Shown here: in pieces, positions 49,540-59,357 of the stretch
Layout of the letters: every line of letters begins with the position of its first letter
Numbering within the stretch: position 1 is the first letter of the stretch
Source of the DNA: an uncultured Acidimicrobiaceae bacterium
Lineage (GTDB): Bacteria > Actinomycetota > Acidimicrobiia > Acidimicrobiales > RAAP-2
NCBI GenBank assembly: GCA_903873395.1
Contig: CAIQOJ010000009.1
Coordinates: 1-60,104 of the forward strand
Reading direction: 5' to 3'
Length of the DNA stretch: 60,104 bases
The notes under the pieces: model-generated
Database searches by the model: none
What the model saw: the letters and a program-made list of their open reading frames with translations, nothing else
What the model was told of the DNA's origin: nothing
Translations under genes and position numbers: made by a program

Positions 49540-52068
49540 TCACTCCGTGGCGATGGCGGCCAGCACGTCGAGGCGGGCCGCCCGACGGGCGGGCCAGGTG
49601 GCTGCGGCCAGGCCCAACAGAGCTGACAGCACCAAGAACACCGCCAGACTCGACATGGGCACGACGACGTCAGTGATTCCTTGCTGTTTGAGCGAGAGCG
49701 CCAACGCCACGCCCAATCCGGTGCCGACCACTACGCCGATGATGGCCCCGAACAATGACAGGATCACGGACTCAGACCGGATCATCGCCCGCACCTGCCG
49801 TCGACGCATCCCCACCGCACGCAAGAGGCCGATCTCATGGGTGCGCTCGAACACGGACAGCATCAGCGTGTTGACGATCCCAATCAAGGCGATGACGATA
49901 GCCAGGGCCAGCAGTACGTAGATCAAGCCGAGCAGCTGGTTGATCTGGGCTTGTTGGCTCTTCTCGAACTCGGCACGGGTCTGGACCTTCAAGTTCGGAT
50001 AGGCCTCGACCGCTCGAGTCAGGGCCGCCTGGGTGCCAGGCGCTCCCGACGTCCGCACCAGGACAGCCACAGGCAGCGGGTTGGCGAAGTGCTGGAGGAA
50101 GAACGACTCACCGGTCAGATAGCTCCCGAGCGGCGTGTTGGGTTTGAAGATCCCCCCCACCCGCATGGTCGAACGCCCCGTCAGGGCGAACGTCACCGGG
50201 ACGATCGAGCCGACGCTCAGATGGCGGTTGTTGGCCGTCGTTGTATCGATCAGAAGCTCACCTGCGGCCAAGGCCTCAGGGCCCACGCCATTGGCCATCC
50301 GCAGGATGACGGTCTGCGACAGGTCCTTCGCCGACACCGCCGTGATCGTCGCCACAGCCCTTGCGGCCACGAAACGACCGTTGTAGATGGTGGAGACCGA
50401 CGTGACGCCAGGCACTCGTGCCACCGTCGGGCCGACCGAGGCGCTGAACCCGAACGCCCCCACGGTGGACGGCATGATGATGTTGTCGGCACTGATGGCG
50501 TGATCCACGCTGCTCGTGGCTGACGTGGACACTGACGCACCGAAGACGGCAATGGTCGACACCAGGGCCAACCCGACCATCAGTGCGGAGGATGTCTGTG
50601 CTGTTCGTCGTGGGCTCCTCATCGAGTTCTCGCGCCCGAGCTTGGCCGAGATGCCGAACAGCGCCGCCAGCGGGCGGCCCAAGATGGAAGACATCGGCCG
50701 AGCAACCACTGGGGCGAGCATCCCGATGCCGAGGAAGACCGCCACCGCACCGAGGCCGACGAGTTCGATGGCCGGCTTGGTCAATCCGAGTGCCAACAAT
50801 CCCATGCCGACCAGGCCGATGACCGAGCCAATCGTCACCCTCCTCCTCAAGGATTCGACCTGATCACTTCGGTGGTCGCCGAGAGCAGCGACTGGAGGGA
50901 TCCGCACAGCCCGGCGGGCAGGACTGACCGCCGACACCACCGTCACCCCTACTCCGACCACGAGAGCGGCCACCACGGTGCGACCCTGGAACACGAGGGG
51001 GCCGGTGGGCAAGGTGATCCCGAACGCGGTGAGCAGGGCTTCGAGACCGATGGCGGCAACGACGCCGAGCCCGAGGCCGACGAGCGACGCCAGCAGGCCC
51101 ACAAGAGCCGCCTCGATGAGCACCGAGCGGAACACCTGGCGCCTGCTCGCACCCACAATGCGCAGGAGAGCCAACTCCCGGGTGCGCTGGCCCACGATGA
51201 TCGAGAAGGTGTTGAAGATGGTGAACCCGCCTACGAACAGTGCGATGCAGGCGAAAACCAAGAGAGCGGTGGAGAAGAAGCCCAGGGCTTGATTGATAGA
51301 ACTCGACTGTTCATCAGCGACGGTCTGGCCGGTCACCACCTCGGTGCCGGCGGGTAGTACTCGGGCGATGTCTCGACGGACGGTCGTCTTGTCCGCCCCC
51401 GGCGAGGTCACCACATCGATGGCATCGAACTTGCCGTCGAGACCAAACAGGTGCTGGGCGGTGGGAGTGGCGAACGCGGCCAAGGTGGCCCCGGCAAGAT
51501 TGTCGGCCGAACCGAAGCGGACGATTCCGGAGATGGTGAACGTTTGAGGTGGCCCGAGCAACAAGATCTTCACCCGATCGCCCACGGCGAAGTGGTACTT
51601 GGTCGCTGTTCCCCGGTCCATGGCGACGTCATTGGGACCCGTTGGGGCTCTGCCCGCACTGAGGTGCAACGCCGAGATCTGCTGGTGGGTGTCGTAGGAG
51701 GCCCCGATGGTTGGGGCGCCTCCTGTGGTCACAGCCTTGCCGTTTGGAGCCACGAACTGGGCGTAGCCGGTGACGGTTCCTTCGGCGATCGCCACACCAG
51801 GAACGTGGCGCACCTTGGGCAGGATCGACTCAGGGATGGCTTTCCTCACCGAACCGATGCCCGAACTGTCGGAGAATGCTGCAGTTCCTCGAACCTCGAA
51901 GTCGACGTTCTGGTAGATCTGGCCAAACAGCGAGGTGAACGTGTTCCGCAAGGTGTCGGTCAGCACCAAGGTGCCCGAGATGAAGGTGACCCCCAGCACG
52001 ATGGCCACTGCAGTGAGGGCCAGACGCAACTTATGAGCCAACAGGCCCGAGACGGTCACCTTCCACAT
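49540..52068 (-). CDS. ABC transporter permease with two FtsX domains
   Basis: An 842-residue membrane protein. An N-terminal helix (LRLALTAVAIVLGVTFISGT) leads to a large extracytoplasmic MacB-like domain, then three helices (STALLVFACIALFVGGFTIF and following) ending in PARRAVRIPPVAAL. A second copy of helix, soluble domain and three helices follows, ending TWPARRAARLDVLAAIATE. The conserved RTRELALLRIVGASRRQV and ERTHEIGLLRAVGMRRRQVR after each first helix are the FtsX signatures. With the ATPase directly upstream (1-base gap) it forms a MacB/LolCDE-type exporter that probably extrudes peptides, lipids or drugs, driven from the cytoplasm. Duplicated FtsX is common in Actinobacteria. Confidence 0.92.
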   Translation of the reverse strand: MWKVTVSGLLAHKLRLALTAVAIVLGVTFISGTLVLTDTLRNTFTSLFGQIYQNVDFEVRGTAAFSDSSGIGSVRKAIPESILPKVRHVPGVAIAEGTVTGYAQFVAPNGKAVTTGGAPTIGASYDTHQQISALHLSAGRAPTGPNDVAMDRGTATKYHFAVGDRVKILLLGPPQTFTISGIVRFGSADNLAGATLAAFATPTAQHLFGLDGKFDAIDVVTSPGADKTTVRRDIARVLPAGTEVVTGQTVADEQSSSINQALGFFSTALLVFACIALFVGGFTIFNTFSIIVGQRTRELALLRIVGASRRQVFRSVLIEAALVGLLASLVGLGLGVVAAIGLEALLTAFGITLPTGPLVFQGRTVVAALVVGVGVTVVSAVSPARRAVRIPPVAALGDHRSDQVESLRRRVTIGSVIGLVGMGLLALGLTKPAIELVGLGAVAVFLGIGMLAPVVARPMSSILGRPLAALFGISAKLGRENSMRSPRRTAQTSSALMVGLALVSTIAVFGASVSTSATSSVDHAISADNIIMPSTVGAFGFSASVGPTVARVPGVTSVSTIYNGRFVAARAVATITAVSAKDLSQTVILRMANGVGPEALAAGELLIDTTTANNRHLSVGSIVPVTFALTGRSTMRVGGIFKPNTPLGSYLTGESFFLQHFANPLPVAVLVRTSGAPGTQAALTRAVEAYPNLKVQTRAEFEKSQQAQINQLLGLIYVLLALAIVIALIGIVNTLMLSVFERTHEIGLLRAVGMRRRQVRAMIRSESVILSLFGAIIGVVVGTGLGVALALSLKQQGITDVVVPMSSLAVFLVLSALLGLAAATWPARRAARLDVLAAIATE

Positions 52069-52069
52069 G

Positions 52070-52840
52070 TCAGCCGCCCAGGTTCTTCATCTGCTCCAGC
52101 ACCGAGTCGGCCGTCGGGTCGATGAGTTCGTCCACCAATTTCCCGTCCGCCAAGAAGACAACTCGGTCGGCATGGGCCGCCCCTCGAGGGTCGTGGGTAA
52201 CCATCACGATCGACTGACCGAACTCAGACACGGATCGACGCAGGAACGCCAACATCTCGCTCGAAGCGTTCGAGTCGAGGTTTCCCGTCGGTTCGTCAGC
52301 AAAGATCAGATCGGGGCGACCGATCAACGCACGGGCACAGGCTGCCCGCTGTTGTTGCCCGCCCGACATCTCGCTCGGGCGGTGGCCGAGCCGGTCGGCG
52401 ATCCCGAGCTGGCCAACGAGGAAATCGAACCACTCTCCGTCGACCTTCTTTCCAGCCAGATCGGCGGGAAGCCTGATGTTCTCGGCGGCAGTCAGGGTAG
52501 GAATCAGGTTGAAGGACTGGAAGACGAAGCCGATCCGGTCGCGACGCAACTGCGTCAATCCGGCATCGTCGAGCTGTCCGATCTCTTGGTCTCCGACGAA
52601 TGACTGACCCGAGGTCGGCCGGTCGAGTCCGGCCATGCAATGCATCAATGTCGACTTTCCCGAACCGGACGGGCCCATGACCGCCGTGAACCTGCCTCGC
52701 TCGAACTCGATGGTGATCCCATCAAGCGCTCGGACGATGGCATCGTCGTTTCCATACGTCTTGACAAGGTCGACAGCTCGGGCAGCGGCGCCAGGTTGGG
52801 GTGCTCCCGACTCGGATGCCCGCACGTCGGTAGATGTCAT
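52070..52840 (-). CDS. ABC transporter ATPase (MacB/LolD type)
   Basis: A 256-residue ATPase: Walker A GPSGSGKST (56-64), Q loop FVFQSFNLIP, signature MSGGQQQR about 159, Walker B LIFADEPTGNLD, and H loop VTHDP. The sequence FVFQSFNLIPTLTAAENIRLP and the QSIVMVTHDPRGAAHADR ending are typical of LolD/MacB. ATG 52840 follows ggaagga; an upstream frame to 52942 is not protein-like. Operon with the FtsX permease. Confidence 0.95.
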   Translation of the reverse strand: MTSTDVRASESGAPQPGAAARAVDLVKTYGNDDAIVRALDGITIEFERGRFTAVMGPSGSGKSTLMHCMAGLDRPTSGQSFVGDQEIGQLDDAGLTQLRRDRIGFVFQSFNLIPTLTAAENIRLPADLAGKKVDGEWFDFLVGQLGIADRLGHRPSEMSGGQQQRAACARALIGRPDLIFADEPTGNLDSNASSEMLAFLRRSVSEFGQSIVMVTHDPRGAAHADRVVFLADGKLVDELIDPTADSVLEQMKNLGG

Positions 52841-53273
52841 GGTTTCCTTCCTCGGGCCTGGCTCAACTTTGAGCGATGCCGGAACCTGTTCCGACGCCGG
52901 CAGCCACGGAACGGAGTGACGACAAGTTCCGCCGGGCCACACCGCCTCGTGGGGATCCTAACGACAGACCACGCCGCACAAGGAGCTATACCGACCGCCG
53001 GAGAAGGTAAGGGATGTTGGCTCGAGCACGTGCCTCGCAATGTGCGTGCGGTGCGACCACCATGACCGACACCATGTGGCCAGAGCGATGCCGAGGCGCC
53101 ACTCGTTCGAACGTGCGGGCTCGAGGAACGTGGTCGCTGTGAGGTACTCGAGGCGGGCAACTTGTCGCTGGCAAGCACCGTCGATCCGCGCCGTCATCGT
53201 CCAACCCAGCTGCGAACGATTCCTCAGGTCGGCCACAAGGGCACCACCGTGAGAACGGCCAGGCTTGCCTTTC
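52841..53273. other. Gene-free stretch upstream of the ABC exporter
   Basis: Nothing coding is supported. It should contain the promoter of the exporter operon. The repeat array at 53274-53327 adjoins it. Confidence 0.5.
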
Positions 53274-53327
53274 CGTTCCAGAACGCTTTGACATTCGAGA
53301 ATGTCGTGCCGTTCGAGAACTGTCGCG
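53274..53327. repeat. Three 18-bp units with TTC-NN-GAA palindromic cores
   Basis: TTCcaGAA (53276), TTCgaGAA (53294) and TTCgaGAA (53312) repeat with exact 18-bp spacing; around the middle one gacattc/gaatgtc extends to a 7-bp dyad (53290-53305). The array lies 4 bp beyond the ATP-grasp stop and about 430 bp before the ABC operon start. It looks like a multi-site operator or the remains of a tandem repeat. Confidence 0.6.
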
Positions 53328-53330
53328 TGG

Positions 53331-54230
53331 TCAGGCGGGGTGGACCCTCGCCGCCACCGCCCCGGCGAACCGCTCGGCGGCATATGGGGCGGCGGGCAAG
53401 AACAGGGCGGGTTCGGCCAATTCGACTTCGAGGACCGCCTCGGTGCCGTCGTCAAGCATGGCTACGTCAACTCGGGCGTAGAGCAGCGCCTTGGTTGTCC
53501 ATGCGCGCGAAGCGGCCAGACGGTCGAGTGCGACGACTGTCTGCTCCACCAATCGACGCACGCCTGGGGTGGGTTCTTCGGGGGCGATCCGCTCCGAGTA
53601 GGTCCCCCCGACCATTCCGCCACCCAGCGCCAGAATCGGCCCCTTGCGCACCGTGTGGGAGATCTGGCCGTCGATCACGATGGTGCTCAACTCCCCCGCT
53701 GTGGCCAGTGACGCCACAGCTGGCTGCACGAGCACCCCAATCCCACCGTTGAGGATGGAGGCAGCCAGAGCGGCAGCCCGAGGATCACCCGCTTCGAACC
53801 GACCGGTGGACCGGCTGCCGGCCGAGACCGTCGGCTTCACCACCACCTCGCCAGCGATACTGGCCAGGGTTCTCTGCACGACTTCAGGCCGGGTGCACAC
53901 GGTGCCAGGCACCACAGGCAACCCCAAGCCCGCCAACTCCACCAGATAGCGCTTATCGAGGCTCCAGCGCACAGCGGCTGCCGGATTCTCCAAGGTTCCC
54001 AGCGCCTCCATGTGATCCAGCCACCCCAGAAAGGAGTCGATGTGATCCAGGTAGTCCCAGGTGGATCGGATCACGATCAGGTCGAAGGACTCCCACGAAA
54101 CATCTGGGTCCGACCACACCGGATACTCGAGTGCCCAACCCGCGGCGGTGGCTGCTGCTTCGTGCAGGGGGCGATCCTCGTCATCGTGCCCGATGGCCTC
54201 AGGAGGGGAGGTGACAAAGGCAACACGCAC
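53331..54230 (-). CDS. ATP-grasp domain protein (RimK-like)
   Basis: A 299-residue protein. N-terminal VAFVTSPPEAIGHDDEDRPL and DLIVIRSTWDYLDHIDSFL, then the ATP-grasp parts EVVVKPTVSAGSRSTGRF, GVLVQPAVASLATAGELS, and the metal-binding end LLYARVDVAMLDDGTEAVLE followed by VELAEPALFL. ATP-grasp ligases join a carboxylate to an amine through an acyl phosphate; the substrate of this branch is not known. GTG 54230 is the start. It is divergent from DoxX and not in an operon. Confidence 0.85.
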   Translation of the reverse strand: MRVAFVTSPPEAIGHDDEDRPLHEAAATAAGWALEYPVWSDPDVSWESFDLIVIRSTWDYLDHIDSFLGWLDHMEALGTLENPAAAVRWSLDKRYLVELAGLGLPVVPGTVCTRPEVVQRTLASIAGEVVVKPTVSAGSRSTGRFEAGDPRAAALAASILNGGIGVLVQPAVASLATAGELSTIVIDGQISHTVRKGPILALGGGMVGGTYSERIAPEEPTPGVRRLVEQTVVALDRLAASRAWTTKALLYARVDVAMLDDGTEAVLEVELAEPALFLPAAPYAAERFAGAVAARVHPA

Positions 54231-54302
54231 CGCCGCACCGTAGCCAAGGTCGGACCAGGGGACACGTACCCCATCAACGATGGGTCACGAATCTCGTGCG
54301 AA

Positions 54303-54358
54303 GGATCAGATGCGATGAATCAGATGCGATAGATCAGATGCGATGGATCAGACGTGAT
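54303..54358. repeat. 14-bp tandem repeat, four units, in divergent promoter
   Basis: Units at 54303, 54317, 54331 and 54345 (ggatcagatgcgat and variants gaatcagatgcgat, agatcagatgcgat, ggatcagacgtgat). It lies 73 bp upstream of the ATP-grasp gene and 248 bp upstream of DoxX. Iteron-like; operator or simple repeat. Confidence 0.85.
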
Positions 54359-54606
54359 GGGGCGGCCGCTCTCGCTCTTGTCGGTCGGCCCAACAGCGGT
54401 CGCACCGATCACAACTTCCTCGATCGCCCGGCGGATGAGACCCGCTGTGACCGCACACCGGGCATCGCTGATCCGACACGCTCGCACCCGGCATCTGATC
54501 AGCCATGCAGCGCACGCTATCGGGATGCGACGTTTCGGACGCCACTCCCGCTATGTTCCTCCCTGCACGGCCCGGATCGGCGGGTCGGACACCACTGGAG
54601 GACCCC

Positions 54607-55143
54607 ATGACGACACTGGCCACAGCCCATCACGTGGCAACGTCGGTGAGCATTGCCGCCCTAATCCTGCGCATCACCCTGGGCGGCATGATCCTGGCCC
54701 ATGGCATGAACAAACTCTTCGGCGGCGGGCGCATCGCTGGCACGGCCGGCTGGTTCGATTCGATCGGCATGAAGCCCGGCAAGCTCAACGCATGGGCCGC
54801 CGCCATCACCGAAGTCGGTTGCGGCGTCTTCTTGATCGTCGGCCTGCTCACCCCGCTGGCCTGCGCTGGCCTGGTGGCGATCATGATCGTGGCCATCGTG
54901 ACCGTGCATCTGAAGAACGGCTTCTTCGTGTTCAACGCAGGCCAGGGCATCGAGTACTGCTTGGTGGTGGCCCTGGCCGCCGTCGCCCTCGGTGGACTGG
55001 GTGGAGGTCGCTACTCGCTCGACTACGTCACCGGGATCTGGACCTACAAGGCATGGATCGGCTTCGTCGTGGCTGGCGGACTCGGCGTCGGGGCTGCAGG
55101 CCTGCAACTGCTGGCCCTCTACCGTCCGCCCCCCAAGGGCTAG
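54607..55143 (+). CDS. DoxX family membrane protein
   Basis: A 178-residue protein with four helices: ALILRITLGGMILAHGMNKL with the DoxX GxxxxxHGxxKL signature, AAITEVGCGVFLIVGLLTPL, GLVAIMIVAIVTVHLKNGFF and AWIGFVVAGGLGVGAAGL, plus the family motif NAGQGIEYCLVVALAA. DoxX-like proteins support quinone or thiol redox at the membrane. ATG 54607 follows ggaggacc; the longer frame upstream is not protein-like. Single gene. Confidence 0.88.
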   Translation: MTTLATAHHVATSVSIAALILRITLGGMILAHGMNKLFGGGRIAGTAGWFDSIGMKPGKLNAWAAAITEVGCGVFLIVGLLTPLACAGLVAIMIVAIVTVHLKNGFFVFNAGQGIEYCLVVALAAVALGGLGGGRYSLDYVTGIWTYKAWIGFVVAGGLGVGAAGLQLLALYRPPPKG

Positions 55144-55200
55144 TCGCTTCGGGTGCGTGGGCCAGGAAGCGCAACTGGACCTGCACCTACCTCGCACGGC

Positions 55201-55236
55201 CGCATGGGGTTCCGCACCCGCATGGGGTTCCGCACC
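55201..55236. repeat. Exact 18-bp tandem duplication
   Basis: cgcatggggttccgcacc is present at 55201-55218 and 55219-55236 with no change, between DoxX and tRNA-Asn. Confidence 0.9.
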
Positions 55237-55274
55237 CCCTTCGCTCTCGGCAGAAGCGATGCGATGGGCAACGT

Positions 55275-55350
55275 TGGCTCCGGGGGTGAGACTCGAACTC
55301 ACAACCTAACGGTTAACAGCCGTTTGCTCTGCCGATTGAGCTACCCCGGA
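55275..55350 (-). tRNA. tRNA-Asn (anticodon GUU)
   Basis: Complete cloverleaf with acceptor TCCGGGG/CCCCGGA, D stem GCTC/GAGC, anticodon stem AACGG/CCGTT around CTGTTAA (GTT), T arm GTGAG-TTCGAGT-CTCAC, discriminator G and encoded CCA. Confidence 0.95.
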
Positions 55351-55500
55351 AACTGAGTGCCATCGCCACCGGGGTTTGGACCTGGTGCCGATGTGCCCGA
55401 TGAGACTAGCCGTTCACAGCGACCCACCCGTCGCAATCTCGATGGTGGCCGAGGTGCATCGCAGTTGCAGACTTGGCTGAGTCGCGCCACAGTGTTGGGC

Positions 55501-55800
55501 GTGAGGTTCCGCATCGCCACCGCCGCCGCCTTCTTCGCCGGATTCACCCTCGGCACGGCCCGCCGGCGCCGAGGACGCCTGCGCTTGGTCGAGACAACTC
55601 GGCCTAGTTCGTCGGCTTCTGACGTGACATCTCGTGCCCCCAAGGTGCGGGCCGTGGCCGTCCTCACCACCGTGCGAGTGCGAGATGCCGTCGGCATGCG
55701 CCTTGGATGGCGAGACGGCGAAGCAGCAACCGATGCCCTCATCGTCGAGATGACCGGCGAAGTCGCCTCGGCCATCAACGCTCGCTCGCTTGCTGGCTGA
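55501..55800 (+). CDS. Small hypothetical protein with one hydrophobic segment
   Basis: A 99-residue protein: FRIATAAAFFAGFTLGTARR is a hydrophobic helix followed by an arginine-rich patch RRRRGR, and the remainder is soluble. GTG 55501 was chosen; the frame is open upstream without protein-like sequence. Convergent with rpoD. Function unknown; similar short membrane-anchored proteins occur next to sigma factor genes. Confidence 0.55.
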   Translation: MRFRIATAAAFFAGFTLGTARRRRGRLRLVETTRPSSSASDVTSRAPKVRAVAVLTTVRVRDAVGMRLGWRDGEAATDALIVEMTGEVASAINARSLAG

Positions 55801-55829
55801 CCTTCCGAAGAAGTGATCCTGAGCAGAGC

Positions 55830-57305
55830 TCAGGACTCGTCGAGGTAGTCCCGCAACAGCGCGGCGGACTCGGGTCGACGCAACTTGGCCAGCGTCTTGG
55901 CCTCGATCTGTCGGACACGCTCCCGAGTCACCCCGAACGCCTTGCCCACCTCTTCGAGTGTGCGGATCTTGCCATCGTCGAGCCCGAATCGGAGCCGAAC
56001 GACGTCTTGCTCCCTGGGGGCCAACTGGTTCAGGACCTCGTGGAGTGCACCGTCCAGCATCGACCGGGTGGCGGCATCTCCTGGTGCCACCGCCGCCCGA
56101 TCTTCGATCAGATCCGAGAGGCTGAAGTCGTCCTCATCACCCATGGGCTGCTCGAGGGAGATGGTGTCATGGCTGAGCTGCTGGATCTCCCGGACCCGTT
56201 CAACAGTGAAGTCGACCCGATCGGCGAGCTCATCGGGTGTGGGCTCACGACCGAGTTCTTGGTGCATCTGACGTTGCGCCCACATCACCTTGTTGATCGT
56301 CTCGACCATATGGACTGGGATGCGAATCGTGCGGGCCTGATCAGCGATGGCCCGGGTGATGGCCTGGCGGATCCACCACGTGGCATAGGTGGAGAACTTG
56401 AAGCCTTTGGTGTGGTCGAACTTCTCCACGGCCCGCATCAGGCCGAGATTCCCCTCTTGGATCAGGTCGAGGAAGGCCAACCCGCGGTTTCGGTAGCGCT
56501 TGGCGATGGACACCACCAGGCGAAGGTTGGCTTCAATCAATGCTTCTTTTGCATCCATGCCCCGACGGACGAGCACTTGGTCGGATCGGATCGCTGAGCG
56601 GGAGCGACTGCTCGACACGTCATCTGCTTCGAGTCGTTCTCTGGCATCCACGCCAGCGACGATCCGCTCGGCAAGTTCGACCTCAAGCGCACCGTCGAGG
56701 AGCGCAACCTTGCCGATCTCCTTCAGGTACATATGGACCGGATCGGCTGCAGAACCCGAGAAGGCGACCTGGGATGCCGATGTCTTGGTCGACCGCGTCC
56801 GCCGGGACGGCGCACGAGTCTCCCGGCCGGATGTCACCTTGGTGATGGTCTCCTCGTCGGGAACCGGAAGGACGGCGATCTCGCCGACCAGCACCGGGGC
56901 CGGCTCCAGCTCGCCGTCTGTGGGGTCGATCGGCTCCGCCTCGAGGGGAAGCGTGGTGAGGTGACCATTGGACTCGGAACTGACCGGAGCAATCTCACTT
57001 GTCTCAACCGAGGCAATCCGCCGGGGAACGATTGTCGTCTCCCCGGTGTCATAGGTGAACTCGATGCCCGCCGAGCGGACCCGAGCCACTACCTCGATGA
57101 TGACATCCTCGCTGAGCTCGATCGGACGCAGCACATCCATGAGGTCGTCCTGGGTCAGCTCGCCTTGACGACGCCCCCGCTCCAGTACTGCCTCGAGTTC
57201 CTCGTCCGGCACACCGATGACGGACTCGGTCGGAGCAACGTCTCGTCGAGCAGCCACCGCTGTCTTCTGCGTTGGCACAGCAGGAACGACACCTTCGATG
57301 GTCAT
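55830..57305 (-). CDS. rpoD: RNA polymerase primary sigma factor
   Basis: A 491-residue sigma-70 protein. The first 200 residues are region 1.1 and an acidic spacer; then region 1.2 ([20 protein letters not shown]), region 2 ([40 protein letters not shown]), region 3 ([36 protein letters not shown]) and region 4 ([40 protein letters not shown]). The HMVETINK and RTIRIPVH sequences mark it as a primary (group 1) sigma. Its ATG at 57305 overlaps the dnaG stop (atga), so the two are translationally coupled. Confidence 0.96.
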   Translation of the reverse strand: MTIEGVVPAVPTQKTAVAARRDVAPTESVIGVPDEELEAVLERGRRQGELTQDDLMDVLRPIELSEDVIIEVVARVRSAGIEFTYDTGETTIVPRRIASVETSEIAPVSSESNGHLTTLPLEAEPIDPTDGELEPAPVLVGEIAVLPVPDEETITKVTSGRETRAPSRRTRSTKTSASQVAFSGSAADPVHMYLKEIGKVALLDGALEVELAERIVAGVDARERLEADDVSSSRSRSAIRSDQVLVRRGMDAKEALIEANLRLVVSIAKRYRNRGLAFLDLIQEGNLGLMRAVEKFDHTKGFKFSTYATWWIRQAITRAIADQARTIRIPVHMVETINKVMWAQRQMHQELGREPTPDELADRVDFTVERVREIQQLSHDTISLEQPMGDEDDFSLSDLIEDRAAVAPGDAATRSMLDGALHEVLNQLAPREQDVVRLRFGLDDGKIRTLEEVGKAFGVTRERVRQIEAKTLAKLRRPESAALLRDYLDES

Positions 57306-59203
57306 GCGTCCCGCCCGGATCCCACCATCTGTGATCTCACCACCAGCCACGCTACCAACCGGGAGGTTGCTTCCGCACTGGCATCGGGATCATCGAGCCA
57401 TTGAAGCCATCCGGTGACCTCCGTGGCCTCATCCATCGCCTCAGCCGACGACCGAGCTTCGACGGTCAGCACCGGCAGTTCACGCCGCACAGCATCACGG
57501 ACCAACTGGGAGACAACCTCGTCCGGATCCGAGCGAGGCTCCTCCACGGTGAGACGGACCAGCAAGGTCTGCACTCGTGGTGGGGCAGCGTCTATGGCCT
57601 CATAGAGGTCGTCCGCCTCGACCAGAGCCACAAATGCGGCTCGCTGCGTTGGGTCGGCGAACAGGGCTGCTTCGAGTCGGTTCCCCACCTCTTCGGGCCG
57701 ATGGATGGCTAGGCGCAGCGCTTCGAGCCCCGGTCGGAACTCTCGACCCGCCCCCGCCCTACCTGCTTCTTGGCCGGCCGGCGGCGGTCCTTCGTCCCAC
57801 TCGTCTGCCTCGGGCTCGCGCCCAGGGTCCCATCCGTCGTCAGATGCCTGACCGATGGACCGTTCCGGCCTCCGCGGTGACACTGCCTCGCGTTCGGACC
57901 GACCCTCGGGAGCCCGTGGGGGCTCGCGGCGGATCCGCTCCAGGCGTTCTCGCAGGGAGGCCGGGTCCAGGCGACAGCGCTCAGCTACCTGCATCACATA
58001 CTGGTCACGCACCAGGTCATCAGGGTGCTCGGCTACCGCCGCCAGGGCGTGATCGGCTCCTTTGGCCCGTCCTTCCGGAGTGGAGAGATCAGCTCCATCA
58101 AGGATGCGTCCGATGCGGAACGCCAAGAACGGCCTGGCTCCTTCGATGGCAGTCCGCAGCGCCTCGGGATCACTGCGAGCCAGGTCAGCCGGGTCGGCCC
58201 CAGGCGGCAGGGCGGCCACCGCGACGTCGAGCTCCAACTTGCGCTCCCACTCATAGAAGCGCCCGGCGGCGGCCTGGCCCGCCTTGTCGGCATCAAAGGC
58301 CAGCACGATGCGGGTGGCGAAGTTGCGAAGTAGGCGCACGTGCTCTTCGGCCAGGGCCGTGCCGCACGTAGCCACAGCTCGAGGCACGCCGGCTTCGAAG
58401 AAGCCGATGACATCGGTATACCCCTCGCACACCACGACCTCGCTGGACCGCACGACGTCCTGCTTGGCCCAATTGAGTGCATAGAGCGTGCGTCGCTTGG
58501 AGTAGACGGGGGTCTCGGTGGAGTTCTTGTACTTGGCCGGGTCCTCACTGCCTGGCAATATCCGGCCGCCGAAGGCCACGGGGGATCCCGAGGGATCGCA
58601 GATCGGAAAGAGGACACGGGTCCGGAACGCATCTTGGAGCCGGCCCCGGCGGTTCACGAAGCCAAGACCGGTACCGACAGCAGTCTCCTCGTCCAGGCGG
58701 AGTGCTGTGCACAGCGTGTCCCAGCCATCAGGAGCCCACCCCATGCGGAAACGACGGACCACCTCACCGTCATAGCCACGGCTGCGCAGGTAGTCCCGGG
58801 CTTGACCGGCGTCGCTCCCCGTGAGCAGGCGTTCGTGATACCAGGAAGCAGCCTCGTCTAAGGCCGTGAGCAATGCCTTGCGCCGGAGGCTCTCCCGGCT
58901 CGACTCGCCGTCCTCGCGGATGGTGATGCCTGCTTTGTCGGCCAACCGACGTACGGCATCAACGAAATCGAGGTGCTCCATGGCCCGCACGAAGCTGATG
59001 GCATCACCCCGCTCCTGGCAGCCGAAGCAGTAGTAGAGGCCAAGTTCAGCGTTGACGCTGAACGAAGGCGTCTTCTCGCCATGGAACGGACAGAGACCCA
59101 CCCAGCGGGTGCCCTGGCGCTTCAGGGCGGCGTGCTCGCCCACCAGCGCCACGATGTCAGTGGCTGCCCGGACCTGGGCTACATCTTCGTCCGGGATCCC
59201 CAT
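57302..59203 (-). CDS. dnaG: DNA primase
   Basis: A 633-residue primase. Zinc ribbon C38/H41/C59/C62 ([24 protein letters not shown]), the RNA-polymerase domain with [26 protein letters not shown] glutamate [14 protein letters not shown] and Dx[12 protein letters not shown]. The C-terminal DnaB-binding part after residue about 450 is Arg/Asp/Glu-rich and diverged. It makes RNA primers for replication. ATG 59203. Followed by rpoD with a 4-base overlap: the macromolecular-synthesis arrangement seen in many bacteria. Confidence 0.96.
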   Translation of the reverse strand: MGIPDEDVAQVRAATDIVALVGEHAALKRQGTRWVGLCPFHGEKTPSFSVNAELGLYYCFGCQERGDAISFVRAMEHLDFVDAVRRLADKAGITIREDGESSRESLRRKALLTALDEAASWYHERLLTGSDAGQARDYLRSRGYDGEVVRRFRMGWAPDGWDTLCTALRLDEETAVGTGLGFVNRRGRLQDAFRTRVLFPICDPSGSPVAFGGRILPGSEDPAKYKNSTETPVYSKRRTLYALNWAKQDVVRSSEVVVCEGYTDVIGFFEAGVPRAVATCGTALAEEHVRLLRNFATRIVLAFDADKAGQAAAGRFYEWERKLELDVAVAALPPGADPADLARSDPEALRTAIEGARPFLAFRIGRILDGADLSTPEGRAKGADHALAAVAEHPDDLVRDQYVMQVAERCRLDPASLRERLERIRREPPRAPEGRSEREAVSPRRPERSIGQASDDGWDPGREPEADEWDEGPPPAGQEAGRAGAGREFRPGLEALRLAIHRPEEVGNRLEAALFADPTQRAAFVALVEADDLYEAIDAAPPRVQTLLVRLTVEEPRSDPDEVVSQLVRDAVRRELPVLTVEARSSAEAMDEATEVTGWLQWLDDPDASAEATSRLVAWLVVRSQMVGSGRDA

Positions 59204-59249
59204 GTACTGACGGTACCGCGTGGATGCAACGTGCGGCTCAGCGACTAGT

Positions 59250-59334
59250 GCGGCTCAGTCCCCGAGGCGACGCAAAGACCGGGGCGGCTCAGTCCCCGGG
59301 GCGGCTCAGTCCCCGGGGCGGCTCAGTCCCCGGG
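59250..59334. repeat. 17-bp minisatellite between ppdK and dnaG
   Basis: Three exact 17-bp units gcggctcagtccccggg at 59284, 59301 and 59318, plus a slightly altered copy at 59250-59267. Each unit contains the palindrome ccccgggg at the joint. Located between the ppdK stop and the dnaG start, where it could act as terminator or operator. Confidence 0.85.
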
Positions 59335-59357
59335 GCTGACCCGGGTCACTGGCACCC

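Noticed and set aside
53274..53327. Heat-shock-element interpretation of the TTC-NN-GAA array
   Set aside because: That element belongs to eukaryotic HSF; the resemblance is superficial. Kept only as a candidate bacterial operator.
53040..53330. Coding sequence between the ABC ATPase and ATP-grasp genes
   Set aside because: Frames of about 100 codons on both strands show no protein-like segments or ribosome binding sites.
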